NCBI RefSeq assembly: GCF_035222275.1
Contig: NW_026946359.1
Coordinates: 2,108,001 to 2,172,000 of the forward strand
Source of the DNA: Podospora bellae-mahoneyi
Lineage: Eukaryota > Ascomycota > Sordariomycetes > Sordariales > Podosporaceae
Reading direction: 5' to 3'
DNA length: 64,000 bases
Position 1 is the first letter of the stretch, and every line of letters starts with the position of its first letter. The position numbers and the translations under genes were made by a program. The notes below the pieces were generated by a model that was given only the letters and a program-made list of their open reading frames with translations, searched no databases and was not told the DNA's origin. Positions 44,445 through 54,812 of the stretch are shown here, one piece after another.

Positions 44445-47400
44445 ATGGCGCCGCGCAAGAACGCGCAGTCAACGGCTGCCGAAATATCACTGGTACATCT
44501 ACAGAACTGTTTTGCAAACCTGCCCCAGTCGCTGGCCTCTTTGCTCGCCAACGTCAACACTGTAAGCGCTTTCTTTTGTCTTTTCATAGTCTGTAGCTCT
44601 TATGTGACTAATGATATTAATTGTGTTCTTAGCCCGCTCAAAATGTCATTGTCGAACTCACCTACCGCGTCCCTACCCCTCCTGGCTCAGGGGCTGCAGC
44701 ATCGTCCACTAAGTCCATCTACCTAGGATGGACCGGCATGCCCAGCAAGCGCCGAGTCGCCCCGATCGTGGACAGAAACGGTATCAATGGGTCGAGAAGC
44801 GGCCGTGATCAGGAAGTTCCCCTCGTGGAAATCGACGCAACGCTGGCTGCAACCGTGGGGTTGAAGGATGGACAAAAGGTCACAGCGACGATACACTTCG
44901 ACCCCCCTATGGCGACCACCGTCAACATTGAGCCTCTGACGCCCGAGGACTGGGAGATGATTGAGTTACATGGTAGCTTCCTGGAGGACAACTTGTTGTT
45001 CCAGATCCGCGCGGTACCAAATCCCACTTATGCGCCTGGAGGCGTTCTTGCTGGTGCGCATCCATTGACGCTTCACCTCTCACAAACGTCGACCGCGAGC
45101 ATTAAAGTACTCTCCCTCGACCCCCCACTGTCGGCAGATGCCCCCTTTGCCAAGATCGCCCCCGACGCCGAGGTTATCGTGGCCCCGAAGACCAGGCAAA
45201 AGCAACGAAGTAGCAAGGACAACAGAAGTGTGGGCGGTGCCTCGAGGAAGAGTGGAAAGAGCACAGGGAGTTCCAGACGGAAAAGTGTCAAAGAAGAGAA
45301 AAGGCCAGTTCTGTTTTTCCGCAGCGTTGACAAGAAAAACTGCCTGGAGTGGTTTGACGAGGGAGTAGAGGTGGACGATCTCAGTGTGTGGGTCGATACG
45401 GATATGCTCTTTACCAAGGAGCTGAAAGGAGTGAACTATGTTGCGGTCAGTCTGGTGCGCCCCGCAGGACTCCAACAACCGCTCGATTCGCAGACACAAC
45501 CTCAGGAGGCAGACCCAGCATCCAAAGCATCCACCAAAATCATTGCCCACCTGCGTTCTTGGGAAGAGCCGCCAGATGGACAGACCGCAGCACTCTCAAC
45601 CAGTCTGTGTGCCGCTCTCGGCTGCCAGGGACTTGTTGGAGGGGTTGTGAAGATTGAGCCCGCCCCTACACCGTTGCCAAAGAAGACGCCAGATCAGGAG
45701 GGAATCAACCGCGATTCGGTTCAAAAAATCAAGGTTTTCCCCTTTCAAACAACAAAACCTACGACATCAGCAGGCCTCAAATTTGGTGGACAGTCGAAAG
45801 CCGAGCGCGAAGAGGGTGCCAATCAAGTCAAACATATCTATGGCACCGAGGGTAATTCATTGCTGGCTGGACCGTTGACGGATGGCCAGGTTCTCGGAGT
45901 TCACGATGGCATGACATTCCCACGAGGTTGGGAAGGTGCTGTTGTCCGATTTGAACCTTCTCAGCCAACCTCTCAGAGTGGCAAGAAGCCCCTAAGCTGG
46001 ATCTTGGGATCAGAGTGGAGGTTGCCCATCTCCATTCAACCACCAATTCCTAAGCCTGCTTGGCTTACTGAGTTTGAAGCTGAGTTAGCCACTGAACCGT
46101 CTGATTCTCTGCTCGTAGGCATCGACTCGTTGCTTGACAAGCTCAAGACTCATGTTATGCATATGTCTTCAGTTCTCTTGACAGGCGGTCAGGGTGCTGG
46201 CAAGACCTGTGTGGCACAACACATTGCCCATGCTTTGCGGTCATCTCAACTGTTTCACACCACTTACTTTTCCTGCACAAAGCTCTTGGGTGATGAGAGC
46301 CGGGTCACCACTATCAAGGAGACCCTTAACCGTCTGTTTATGGCTGCCAGCTGGGGTGCCAGGCTTGGTGGCAAGGCGCTCGTGATCCTTGATGATTTGG
46401 ACAAGCTCTGCCCAGCAGAGACAGAACTCCAAGTAGGCAACAACAATGCCCGTGCTCGGCAGATCAGCGAGGCGATTTGCTCCATGGTCAAACAATACTG
46501 CGGCCGGGACAGCAATGTTGTCTTGCTGGCCACCTGCCAGGGCAAAGAGTCTCTTCACAACGTCCTCGTAGGCGGTCACATCGTTCGTGAGATTGTCGAC
46601 CTGGCCGCTCCCGACAAGGAAACCAGACGTCGTATCATGGAAGCTCTCACCAAACAAGGCTCCGTCTCTCCGGAAGATTCCTATGCCACCGACGATGACC
46701 TCGAAGACATCAGCCGCCCCACTACCGCAGATGGCAGCGCCACCGATGGTGACGGAGACGGCTGGATGGACGGTCCCAGCCGCCCTCCACGCCAAAACAC
46801 TCGCGCCAAACCAAGCGGCTTCATCCTCGATGCCGATCTCGACTTCCTCGACATCGCCGGCCAGACAGACGGCTACATGCCCGGCGACCTCATCCTCCTC
46901 ATCTCCCGCGCCCGCAACGAGGCCCTCTCCCGCTCCGTCACCTCTTCTCTGTCCTCCAACGTCCCCAATCCAAACCTAACCACCATCCACCTCTCCCGCG
47001 CGGACTTCACCTCCGCCCTGAAAGGCTTTACCCCTGCTTCCCTCAGAAACGTAACCCTCCAATCCTCCACCACGACTTTTGCCTCGATCGGTGGTCTCCA
47101 GGAAACCCGCCAGGTCCTCCTGGAAACACTGCAGTATCCCACCAAATACGCCCCCATTTTCGCCCAATGCCCCCTGCGGCTCCGTTCAGGGTTGTTGTTA
47201 TACGGCTACCCAGGCTGCGGCAAAACCCTCCTCGCCTCTGCCGTCGCGGGCGAGTGCGGCCTGAATTTCATCTCGGTCAAGGGACCAGAGATTCTGAACA
47301 AGTACATTGGCGCCTCTGAAAAATCCGTCCGCGACCTCTTTGCCCGAGCCTCGGCCGCTAAGCCGTGCGTGTTGTTCTTTGACGAGTTTGACAGTATCGC

Positions 47401-48226
47401 CCCCAAGAGAGGCCACGACTCGACTGGTGTGACAGACAGAGTAGTCAACCAGCTTTTGACGCAAATGGACGGTGCGGAAGGACTGTCTGGTGTTTACGTG
47501 CTCGCTGCTACCTCCCGGCCGGATTTGATCGACCCTGCGTTGCTACGACCGGGAAGATTGGACAAGAGTTTGCTCTGTGACTTTCCCAACGAGGAAGACA
47601 GATTGGATATCATCCGTGCGTTGGCCGGGAAAGTGAAGGTAGATGAAGAAGTTTGGGGGGATGAGGGGGTGCTGAGGGAGTTGGGGAGGAGGACGGACGG
47701 GTTCAGCGGGGCGGATTTGCAAGCGTTGGTTAGTAATGCGCAGTTGGAGGCTATTCATGATGTTTTGGGGGATAGGGAGACTTCTGCCACGGTTGTTACT
47801 AGGAGGGGGGCGAAGGGTAACAAGGGGACGGGAAGGACGAGGGATTTCTTGCAGTTCAAGTATGGGGAGGAGGAGGTGAATGGAGATGTGGGGGTGCCGA
47901 AGACGAGGCAGCAGATGCTGGCTGAACAGGCAGCTATTGTGGGGAAGTTGGAGGGGATCAAAGCTGCGAGGAAGAGGAGCAAGGTTGCGCCAGCGGGGCA
48001 GAAGCAGCTGGAGGATAAGAAGGAGGTTGATGCTGGGGGGAACAAGGAGGTGGTGATTAAGTGGGCGCACTTGGAGAAGGCGTTGGAGGAGACGAGGGCT
48101 AGTATTTCTAGGACGGAGAGAGCGAGACTGGAGAGGATTTATAGGGAGTTTGTGGATGGGAGGAGTGGGGAAATGAAGGATGGGCAGGGGAGTATGGAAA
48201 TTGGGGGGAGGAGTAGTTTGATGTAG
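44445..48226 (+). CDS. PEX1: Peroxisome biogenesis AAA ATPase PEX1
   Basis: Type II AAA ATPase that with Pex6 extracts ubiquitinated Pex5 from the peroxisomal membrane for receptor recycling. Exons are 44445-44561 and 44633-48226, giving 1236 aa. The short first exon supplies MAPRKNAQSTAAEISLVHL and the start of the N-terminal double-psi barrel domain (NVIVELTYRV, SIYLGWTGMPSKR), so a start at the internal Met at 44738 would be truncated. D1: GGQGAGKTCVAQHI and LVILDDLDKLCP. D2: GYPGCGKTLLASAVAGECG, VLFFDEFDSIAPKRG, and the second region of homology ATSRPDLIDPALLRPGRLDK. An acidic, Ser-rich insert (SYATDDDLEDISRP) lies between D1 and D2, and a basic extension follows D2. Length and order are normal for fungal Pex1. 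Confidence 0.95.
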
Positions 48227-48433
48227 AGGGCGTGTGGGGGGTGTAATTAATGTGTATAAGTGTGTATAAGTGTGTGTAATCAAAATCATTAGAGACGTGC
48301 AAGTTTGGGTTATGTTCAAAAAGCTGCCAAAGAGGTTGGTTTGTGCGAGTCATCAATTGCGAGAAATCTTTCTGATGTATGGTGCAAAATGAACTTTTGT
48401 CTAGCCCCTTTCTGTTTTCTTTCCTCTGTCCTT

Positions 48434-51400
48434 TCATAGCCACTTGAACGGGTTAAAATCCCAAACCTCCATGCCAACACCACCCACCAGCACCTTCCCT
48501 GACTCGATAACCTCCACATCCCCCACATCAGCTATCCCACTGTACCTATTATCCTGCAGCGATATCTTCATCCCCTGTCCGCCCTCTCCAGGTACCGCTC
48601 TCCAAAGCTTGATCCTCTGGTCATTGCTCACCGTCACCACCTCAATCATATCCGTATCATCCCTCACAATCTTCAGCCCCGTCACAGCCGCGCCGTGAGC
48701 AGAAGACACCCTGTACCGCCCACTCACCACATACTTCATATCATTCTCCTCCATCCTCAAATCAGTGATGACAAGAGCGTTATCGTCTCCACCCGTGGAG
48801 ATAACATAGTGACAGTCTTCCAGATCAACTACATCAAGAGACTTGATACTACTTTGATGCACCTTCAGCAACAACTTCAACCCCAGCGGCGAGTTATTCG
48901 CGTGCCCAACATCCGCGTCTATGTTCTGGTCTGGACGTGTCCAAATGGCGATGTGGCCGTCGGTATACGCGACCAGGATGTCTCCATTAGACAAGAATCG
49001 CAACTGCGTCGGACAAGCGCCCGTATATTTCGCCTCGCTACCAAACTCGAATTCCTGAGTCCTTTCGCCATAGGCATACGTCTGGATGGTGGAGTTGGAA
49101 AGCGCAATCGCAAACTCGTTGTGGTACTCCCCGATGTAGTTGGTTGACCAGGAAAAGGCCATGATCCGCAGGTCTTTGTCCTTGCTTTGGAAGTTCCAGA
49201 CAGCTTCGCATTTAACAGCGATGGTCTCATAGTCTGATTCGAGACGGGTGATGTCCCATATGAAGAGCTCCTCGCTTCCGCCGCAGCTAACGAGGGTGCT
49301 GTCACCCTCCCACTGGAGGGACTGGATGCCGGAGGAGTGCTTCTCTAGCGTGGCAAGACACTTGAAACCTTGTCCGGTTGGCGAGGGTGTCCAGATGCGG
49401 ATCACGGTGTCTTCTGCTGCTGTGGCGATGTACTTGAACGAGGAGCTGCACGCTACAGCACGGATTTCTCTACCATGACCGCCTTCTTTAATGGTTCTGA
49501 GGAAGGTGGACGATTGTGAGTAGAAGCGGAGGTGAGAGGATTTGGTGAAAACCAGGCGAAGGGCGTTGGGGTTCGTCAAGGCGGAGATAATGGCGAAGGA
49601 GCGGTGGGCGCCGCCGCATTCAAGGGATGCTAGGACGGCGGATGTTGTAGCATTGTAGTAGATGAACTGTTTTCCTTTGAATCCATGGAGGATGAGTTCC
49701 GGGTTCTCGGCTGTGGTGAACCAAGCACCCTCGATCATGCCCATAGGCGGTGAGATTTCATGTCGGAGACTAAAGGTACGATTGTCCGCCCTAAGGGTGT
49801 ACATGCGGTATATTCCGTCCCGACATGTGGTAAGAAACTCGCGGGAACATCCAGGCAAAGGCACAATGGCGGTAATGGCGTCTTTGGTTTTGGGATCCCG
49901 GTAGGAGCACCCTGGGAAGAGGACATCGGTTTTGTCTCCCGAGTTGGGATAGGAGGTGACGAAACCGACGCGAGACCCCAGCATAATAACTGAACCAACT
50001 CGAGCTGCCGCTGTAGGGATGTAGTTTTCGTTGAGAGAAAGGGTAACATCGCCAAAGCTTGGTTCGTTTGTTGAAGCGTTGAAACTGAGAATATAAGCGC
50101 GGTCAGCACCCAGCACCGTGACGACTGCCTGCCAGTTCTGAGCATCGGCGGCCACAAGCGGGAGAATATCCTGAATCTTTCCCGGCAATTGTCCAACAGA
50201 GCGGATTGGCTTTTCGCTTTGCAAGACATAGACATTTCCAGCTGCGCTGCCGAGAACAACTGTGTCCGCAGCCACGGTCTTCATAACATTGTAGGACCTC
50301 AAATCAGCCACAACCTCAGTAGGCAGCTGTACCTCCCTCCATTTTGGTTTTTCTTGGATATCGGCCATGAATATCCTCCCGGGAGATGTGGTTGAAACCA
50401 TCCTGGAATCCGACAGGAAGGCGTACTTTTGAAAGGCTTGCCTGGGGTCTCCTTTCGGCAGGGGGCTCATTAAGGAAGTCTCTGGGTTCTTTTGAATGTG
50501 TTCAAGAACGTCATCAAAAGAAAGATTGAGATCAAAATCCTCAAAGCCACCCTCGGAGGCTGAATTTGACAAACCCCCAGAAACGACAATCTTTCCATCC
50601 GCTCCGCCAGTGGCTATTATGGAAGCCCGTCCCTCCCTATTCGAGACAGCAGCGGACCAAATATTCTTGCCGTTATGGCAACTGTCAGTCGTGCGGTGCT
50701 TCAAAGCCCCCTTTGGCCCTTCCGACCCAGTCAAGTCAAGACTCAACTCCCATTTTTGTCTTGTAGTATCCTCGCCGAATGAGTACACATTAATGGGACC
50801 ATTTGATCTTGATGTGTATTCCCCAAACTTGACATGCCATATCCTTGACAAATGTCCCATGGCAACTGCCACACATCTTGTTGAGTCGTTTTTGTTCTCC
50901 TCCTTCACTTCCGAATTACCACCAAAACCGGTCTCTCTCGCTTCCCCAAGGGCTTTTGAATCTATTTCCATTCCAGTTTCCCCGACAACGAGATGTCGAT
51001 TAGTAATGTCCCATATCCTTATCGTCCTATCGTCACTGCAGCTTGCCAGTAGCCTGAACTTTGACCCAGGGCTAAATTCGAGCTCTGGTGATATAGTAAC
51101 ACCGAAAATCGACCCTTCGTGTCCACCAAACACGTATAGCACCTCCCATTGAGACGGCCTGCAAGAGTCCAGGTAGAATTTCCAGACAATAATCTCCCCG
51201 AATACTGTGCCGCCTGCTACGAGGATGGTGTTGTCGCCCAGAAACGTGAGGTTTGCAGAATACAGGATGGGCCTCGATGGCGACACCACAGGCCCTAGCT
51301 CGAGGAGGTTTCCGTCTGAACTGAGTTTCAGAGTGACAATTTCGTTATGAGCGGTGACTAGCGCGCCCAGAGTCTCGCCGTTGCAAGAGAAGAGGATGCC

Positions 51401-51856
51401 ATCGTAGATCCAGTCTGGCGCTTGAAACTCGGTGGGTAACTCGGTAGGGGCGGTTCCTTGAATGAGGGATGCAACTGACGACGGTGGGAGAACCATGACA
51501 GATTGCCCACCCCAAATCAAGAATCCCCCTTCTGTTGTTGGGGTGCCATCCTCAGATTTCCAAGCATGAATTCCATGGATAGGCTGTGAGTTGAAAACTC
51601 TGAGTTGGCTGACGAGGCGAGAGGTGGCTACGTCGTAAATTCTGAGCCAGGTGTCTTCACCTGCAAGGAGGTATGAAGAGTTGGACTCGGCATGATAGAT
51701 CTCGAGGGCGGTGATGGGACTGAGCACAAAGCTCTGTTGTAGTTGAGTTCGAGGATGAGGGGTGCTCTGAGATGTCAAGTTAGTGAGGGGGTTCGGGTTG
51801 TGTGTGAGTGACTCACGAGAGTTTGTAGGTTGAAGCCAACATACCGTTTGAGACAT
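48434..51856 (-). CDS. TRM734: WD-repeat protein, WDR6 / Trm734 (Rtt10) family
   Basis: Single uninterrupted frame of 1140 aa. WDR6-family proteins partner with the 2'-O-methyltransferase Trm7/FTSJ1 to modify position 34 of certain tRNAs. The N-terminal part reads SPITALEIYH...YLLAGEDTWLRIYDV, typical of the family's first blade. Clear WD units include GGHEGSIFGVTI...LLASCSDDRTIRIWDITN, IIATGGADGKIVVSGG, IRAVACSSSFKYIATAAEDTVIRIWTP, LEKHSSGIQSLQWEGDSTLVSCGGSEELFIWDI, and near the C-terminus AAVTGLKIVRDDTDMIEVVTVSNDQRIKLWR. Several diverged blades lie between, giving probably three propellers. A GTGAGT at residues 14-15 looks like a donor, but no acceptor restores the frame. Convergent with PEX1, 207 bp away. 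Orthology to Trm734 is inferred from length and layout. Confidence 0.85.
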   Translation of the reverse strand: MSQTVCWLQPTNSRESLTHNPNPLTNLTSQSTPHPRTQLQQSFVLSPITALEIYHAESNSSYLLAGEDTWLRIYDVATSRLVSQLRVFNSQPIHGIHAWKSEDGTPTTEGGFLIWGGQSVMVLPPSSVASLIQGTAPTELPTEFQAPDWIYDGILFSCNGETLGALVTAHNEIVTLKLSSDGNLLELGPVVSPSRPILYSANLTFLGDNTILVAGGTVFGEIIVWKFYLDSCRPSQWEVLYVFGGHEGSIFGVTISPELEFSPGSKFRLLASCSDDRTIRIWDITNRHLVVGETGMEIDSKALGEARETGFGGNSEVKEENKNDSTRCVAVAMGHLSRIWHVKFGEYTSRSNGPINVYSFGEDTTRQKWELSLDLTGSEGPKGALKHRTTDSCHNGKNIWSAAVSNREGRASIIATGGADGKIVVSGGLSNSASEGGFEDFDLNLSFDDVLEHIQKNPETSLMSPLPKGDPRQAFQKYAFLSDSRMVSTTSPGRIFMADIQEKPKWREVQLPTEVVADLRSYNVMKTVAADTVVLGSAAGNVYVLQSEKPIRSVGQLPGKIQDILPLVAADAQNWQAVVTVLGADRAYILSFNASTNEPSFGDVTLSLNENYIPTAAARVGSVIMLGSRVGFVTSYPNSGDKTDVLFPGCSYRDPKTKDAITAIVPLPGCSREFLTTCRDGIYRMYTLRADNRTFSLRHEISPPMGMIEGAWFTTAENPELILHGFKGKQFIYYNATTSAVLASLECGGAHRSFAIISALTNPNALRLVFTKSSHLRFYSQSSTFLRTIKEGGHGREIRAVACSSSFKYIATAAEDTVIRIWTPSPTGQGFKCLATLEKHSSGIQSLQWEGDSTLVSCGGSEELFIWDITRLESDYETIAVKCEAVWNFQSKDKDLRIMAFSWSTNYIGEYHNEFAIALSNSTIQTYAYGERTQEFEFGSEAKYTGACPTQLRFLSNGDILVAYTDGHIAIWTRPDQNIDADVGHANNSPLGLKLLLKVHQSSIKSLDVVDLEDCHYVISTGGDDNALVITDLRMEENDMKYVVSGRYRVSSAHGAAVTGLKIVRDDTDMIEVVTVSNDQRIKLWRAVPGEGGQGMKISLQDNRYSGIADVGDVEVIESGKVLVGGVGMEVWDFNPFKWL

Positions 51857-52025
51857 AATGATGACCTAAGAAGTACCCGTTGACAATGTGATTCGTCTTC
51901 ATAGGTGTCATAAAATCATTTTCATGTGTGAGCGTTATTCGTGTGCCAGTGGTGTGGTTTTGAGCGTGAGGGAAGCAAAGGCTCAGGGTGTGAGAACTTT
52001 CGGCCAATAAGCACGCACCAATAGT

Positions 52026-52056
52026 GACCCACCCAGGCAGCCTGCCTGAGTGGGTC
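52026..52056. repeat. 31-bp near-perfect palindrome upstream of TRM734
   Basis: Arms GACCCACCCAGGCAG and CTGCCTGAGTGGGTC pair over 15 bp with one mismatch around a single-base centre. It lies 170 bp upstream of the TRM734 start. Could be a regulatory-protein site or a transcribed hairpin. Confidence 0.75.
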
Positions 52057-52267
52057 CATGGACCCCTTTCAACTTCAACTCGTGAACTCGAGGATGGTCA
52101 AGGCATCATTCCACATTTATGCTTAGGGTTCAAGTTGCTGTGAGGTGGGATGAATAAAGTCTTCTTATTTCCAACCTAAAGGCCGTGTAACCCAAGACAA
52201 AAATTGCCCAAGTGGGTGGGCAGCTAACATGGCAGACCAAATTCTTCATATTGATCAGGACTGGTGC

Positions 52268-52459
52268 CGTATAAAACAACTTCAAGCCCACTTGTTACTT
52301 CTTCGTTCCTCCAGACTCCTCTCCCTCTGAGCTACTGCCGGTGACTGCGCCGCAATCATGGCCGTCCTTGATGGTGGCAGACGTTATGTCTCGGGACTCC
52401 CGGCATTGTGTCTAAGAAAGCTTGTTGGTCGTAAGAATTGTGTGTTTTTATGTACGTAG
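52268..52459 (+). other. Orphan promoter-like segment with short ORF
   Basis: A TATAAAA (about 52271) is followed by a CT-rich leader and ATGGCC at 52358 in good context. The frame gives 33 residues (MAVLDGGRRYVSGLPALCLR...), and a GTAAGA follows LVG, possibly a splice donor. No downstream exon could be identified. It may be the surviving 5' end of a decayed gene. Confidence 0.3.
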
Positions 52460-53211
52460 TGTTGGTTGTAGTTTGTGGGTGAGGGCTGTCGAGTGATGGT
52501 TAATGGAAATGTCGATGACAGAAACATTGTTAGGTAGGGAGACTCGGTGCGTTGCATTTTCTTATGTACAACTTCTCGAATCTTTTCAAGCAGGCTTTTG
52601 CGCTCCATTGACGTGGCATCATTGGTAAATGTGAAGGTGTCATTACGGTATCTATCATGTGGCATCATGATGTTCATGGTGGTCTCATTGAACTGGGTAA
52701 TATGGCCTTTTAATGGTGTTCTGGTGACCCGAAACTCGGCCATATGCTGGGTTGATTGTGAGGTGAAAGATAGAGGAGATCAGAGGTTGAGGAGTGAAAC
52801 GAGAAGTTACAAGACACATATGTCACACCAAAAGTACAAACAGAAAGACTTAGCGTGGAAACAAGCACCATTCATCAGCGTCAAATTGCCCAGTCGCTTC
52901 CCGAGCGTATGTCACCCTAGCCTCTTCGTAATAATTGTGTTGTTGTTACGCGTATGCTCACTTGGCTTTTGCATTATAGGCTTCTACGTAAACATGGGTA
53001 CGATGAGCCAAACCACATCTCGATCCTGAAGTATCAATCATCTTTGCTAGAGGCTTGTCCCAAGTTTGAGTGATGTTACGGTTGGAGAATGTGCTTGCTC
53101 ACTGACTCCAGCCAACTGCTCGCTAGGAGGCGAGCACTATAAGATTCCCCATATAATCAAGATAGATCAGTTTCCGTTCATTGCACCAACTTACCCACGT
53201 TATCGCAAATC

Positions 53212-54490
53212 ATGGCCACCTTTCATAACCCTAATGTAGTACCCGACAACAGCCTCCTGAGCCAGATATTTGGCAAAAACGTGCTTTTAAGGCTGACCAC
53301 CGTACGCCAGGACGGGGATCGCTGCGTCTTCAAAGCCTTAGTACTAAAAAACTTGACCATGGCCAGAATTCATGCTTTGTGCGCCTCCGCGCTCTGGACA
53401 AGCCGGCACCCTCGTTTTACACGGTTGCTGCTATGCAAAAAATAGCCGCATCTTGCATCAAACACCTTGTTCCAGCAACCATCAAAATCGGTGAGGCAAC
53501 CAATGACCAAGCAAGAAAGTTCCAGTTTTGGGTCATGGAACTTGGCAAAGGAATTGCCCTGGACAACATCTGGGAAAAGATGGACCATGAGAATCGGAAG
53601 TCTGTGGTCAAGAACCTGGTCGAGGTGCTCTTTTCACTTCAATCTTTGAAGATCTCAGACTACAAAGTCCAGAACACCCTCCAGAAATCACTCGGCGAGC
53701 ACAGAAAGGAAGAACTTACGGAGGCTGCCAAGGCTTACTTCGGGGGCTCATTGTCGGGATTCCTGGAAACAGAGGCCTTTTTCATGGCCTTTCTCTTGCG
53801 AGTGTTCGACTTTGACCAGCCATTCAAGAACATCTTCGTAAACCGATTTAACAGCATGAAGCCTATGTCTGATCCGGCCGGCATTGTGTTGGAATGTACG
53901 GCAAAACATGTGGACTCGATCAGAATCAACGATGATGATATACGGAAGTTGTAAGTGCATCGATCATATATACCACTGGGATGCCCTAGTAATTTGCCGA
54001 AAGGAGGCAAGAGACTGTTTTCTGCCTCAACGACATTAGGCCTCAGAACATCATGGTCCTAGGGGTTGAAACCGATGATGGACGAGTGAAATACGAGCTC
54101 ATTGGTCTCGTGGAGTGGGCATGGGCTGGTTTCTTTCCCCCCTCATTTCATCTGAGCTTACAAGACTCATTGGTGGGTGTTACAAACCGCCATCTTTCCT
54201 TCTACTTACTTTTGAAACAAGAACTCATTGGGGTTCTCCCTCGAACCCCGCCACATATGTCGTTGGCGAGGGCCATGTTCCACCTCTTGGAGGCCCAGCA
54301 AGTGAAGAAGTTGGCTGAGGCCGATATGGAAGCTCAAATTCGCAAACGCTACATGGCCGTGATGCGGGTATCCCGGGACAAGGATCAGTATGTTGGATGG
54401 AAATATGACGTCGAAGGACCAATTCCGGAGGTGTCGGCTGAAGCTTCTGACAGGATGGAGATCGATGCTGTTAATAGCATGTGGGACTAA
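53212..54490 (+). CDS. APH-like (aminoglycoside phosphotransferase fold) protein, apparent frameshift
   Basis: Fungal member of the APH/choline-kinase-like fold, a large lineage-specific family of unknown substrates. Exons are 53212-53950 and 54004-54490. The intron uses GTAAGT and a CGAAAG acceptor and joins IRKL to RQETVFCLNDIRPQN. Near 53346-53351 the frame must shift by one base within AAAAAA to pass from DRCVFKALVLK to HGQNSCFVRLRALDKP. One extra A would make the total exactly 409 codons, so this is either a sequencing error in a homopolymer or a recent mutation. The Brenner-like motif reads FCLNDIRPQN (catalytic Asp kept, the usual preceding His replaced), and the metal-binding IDWE motif reads VEWAWAGFFPP with Glu for Asp. 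Such changes suggest weak or absent kinase activity. The start follows a TATAAG at about 53140. Confidence 0.72.
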
Positions 54491-54812
54491 CTATCTTGAT
54501 GGATAGTAATTCTCTAAAATAAATGAATTGAGATATCAAATCAGTCAACAACCCTAACCCATCAAAGGCTGAAATAGGGAACCAGTGGGGGTGTGGGGGT
54601 CCTATGAGGTCAGTGCTTGTTGGGCCATCACCGCGGGGTAGCTTACCCCTGCTCGAGAGACCCCTGGCAGCGGCAAGAGCGGAGACAGCGGGACTCGCCA
54701 GCATCATCACCGCCTCGAATCTCAGTCAGCTCCTTTTCAACTGTTGGCAAGACAAAGATTATCCAGCCGTGCCAGCCTCATATCTTACCCAAACTCCAAT
54801 TACAACATCATA
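54491..54812. other. Spacer between the APH-like gene and hexokinase
   Basis: 322 bp in tandem orientation, containing the 3' end of the APH-like gene and the hexokinase promoter and leader. The leader is CT/CA-rich. No other feature seen. Confidence 0.55.

Larger units (their letters stand above)
51857..53211. other. Intergenic region with a near-perfect palindrome and an orphan start
   Basis: Holds the TRM734 promoter and the promoter of the APH-like gene. A 31-bp palindrome and a TATA-plus-ATG arrangement are listed separately. A 119-codon frame on the minus strand (52384-52743, MAEFRVTRTPLKGHITQF...) has ordinary amino-acid composition but no known motif. It could be a small gene or chance. 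Confidence 0.45.

Noticed and set aside
51780-51835. Intron near the start of TRM734 (GTGAGT ... CTAAC ... CTCAG)
   Set aside because: Removing it changes the reading frame, while the unspliced frame stays open and joins conserved sequence.
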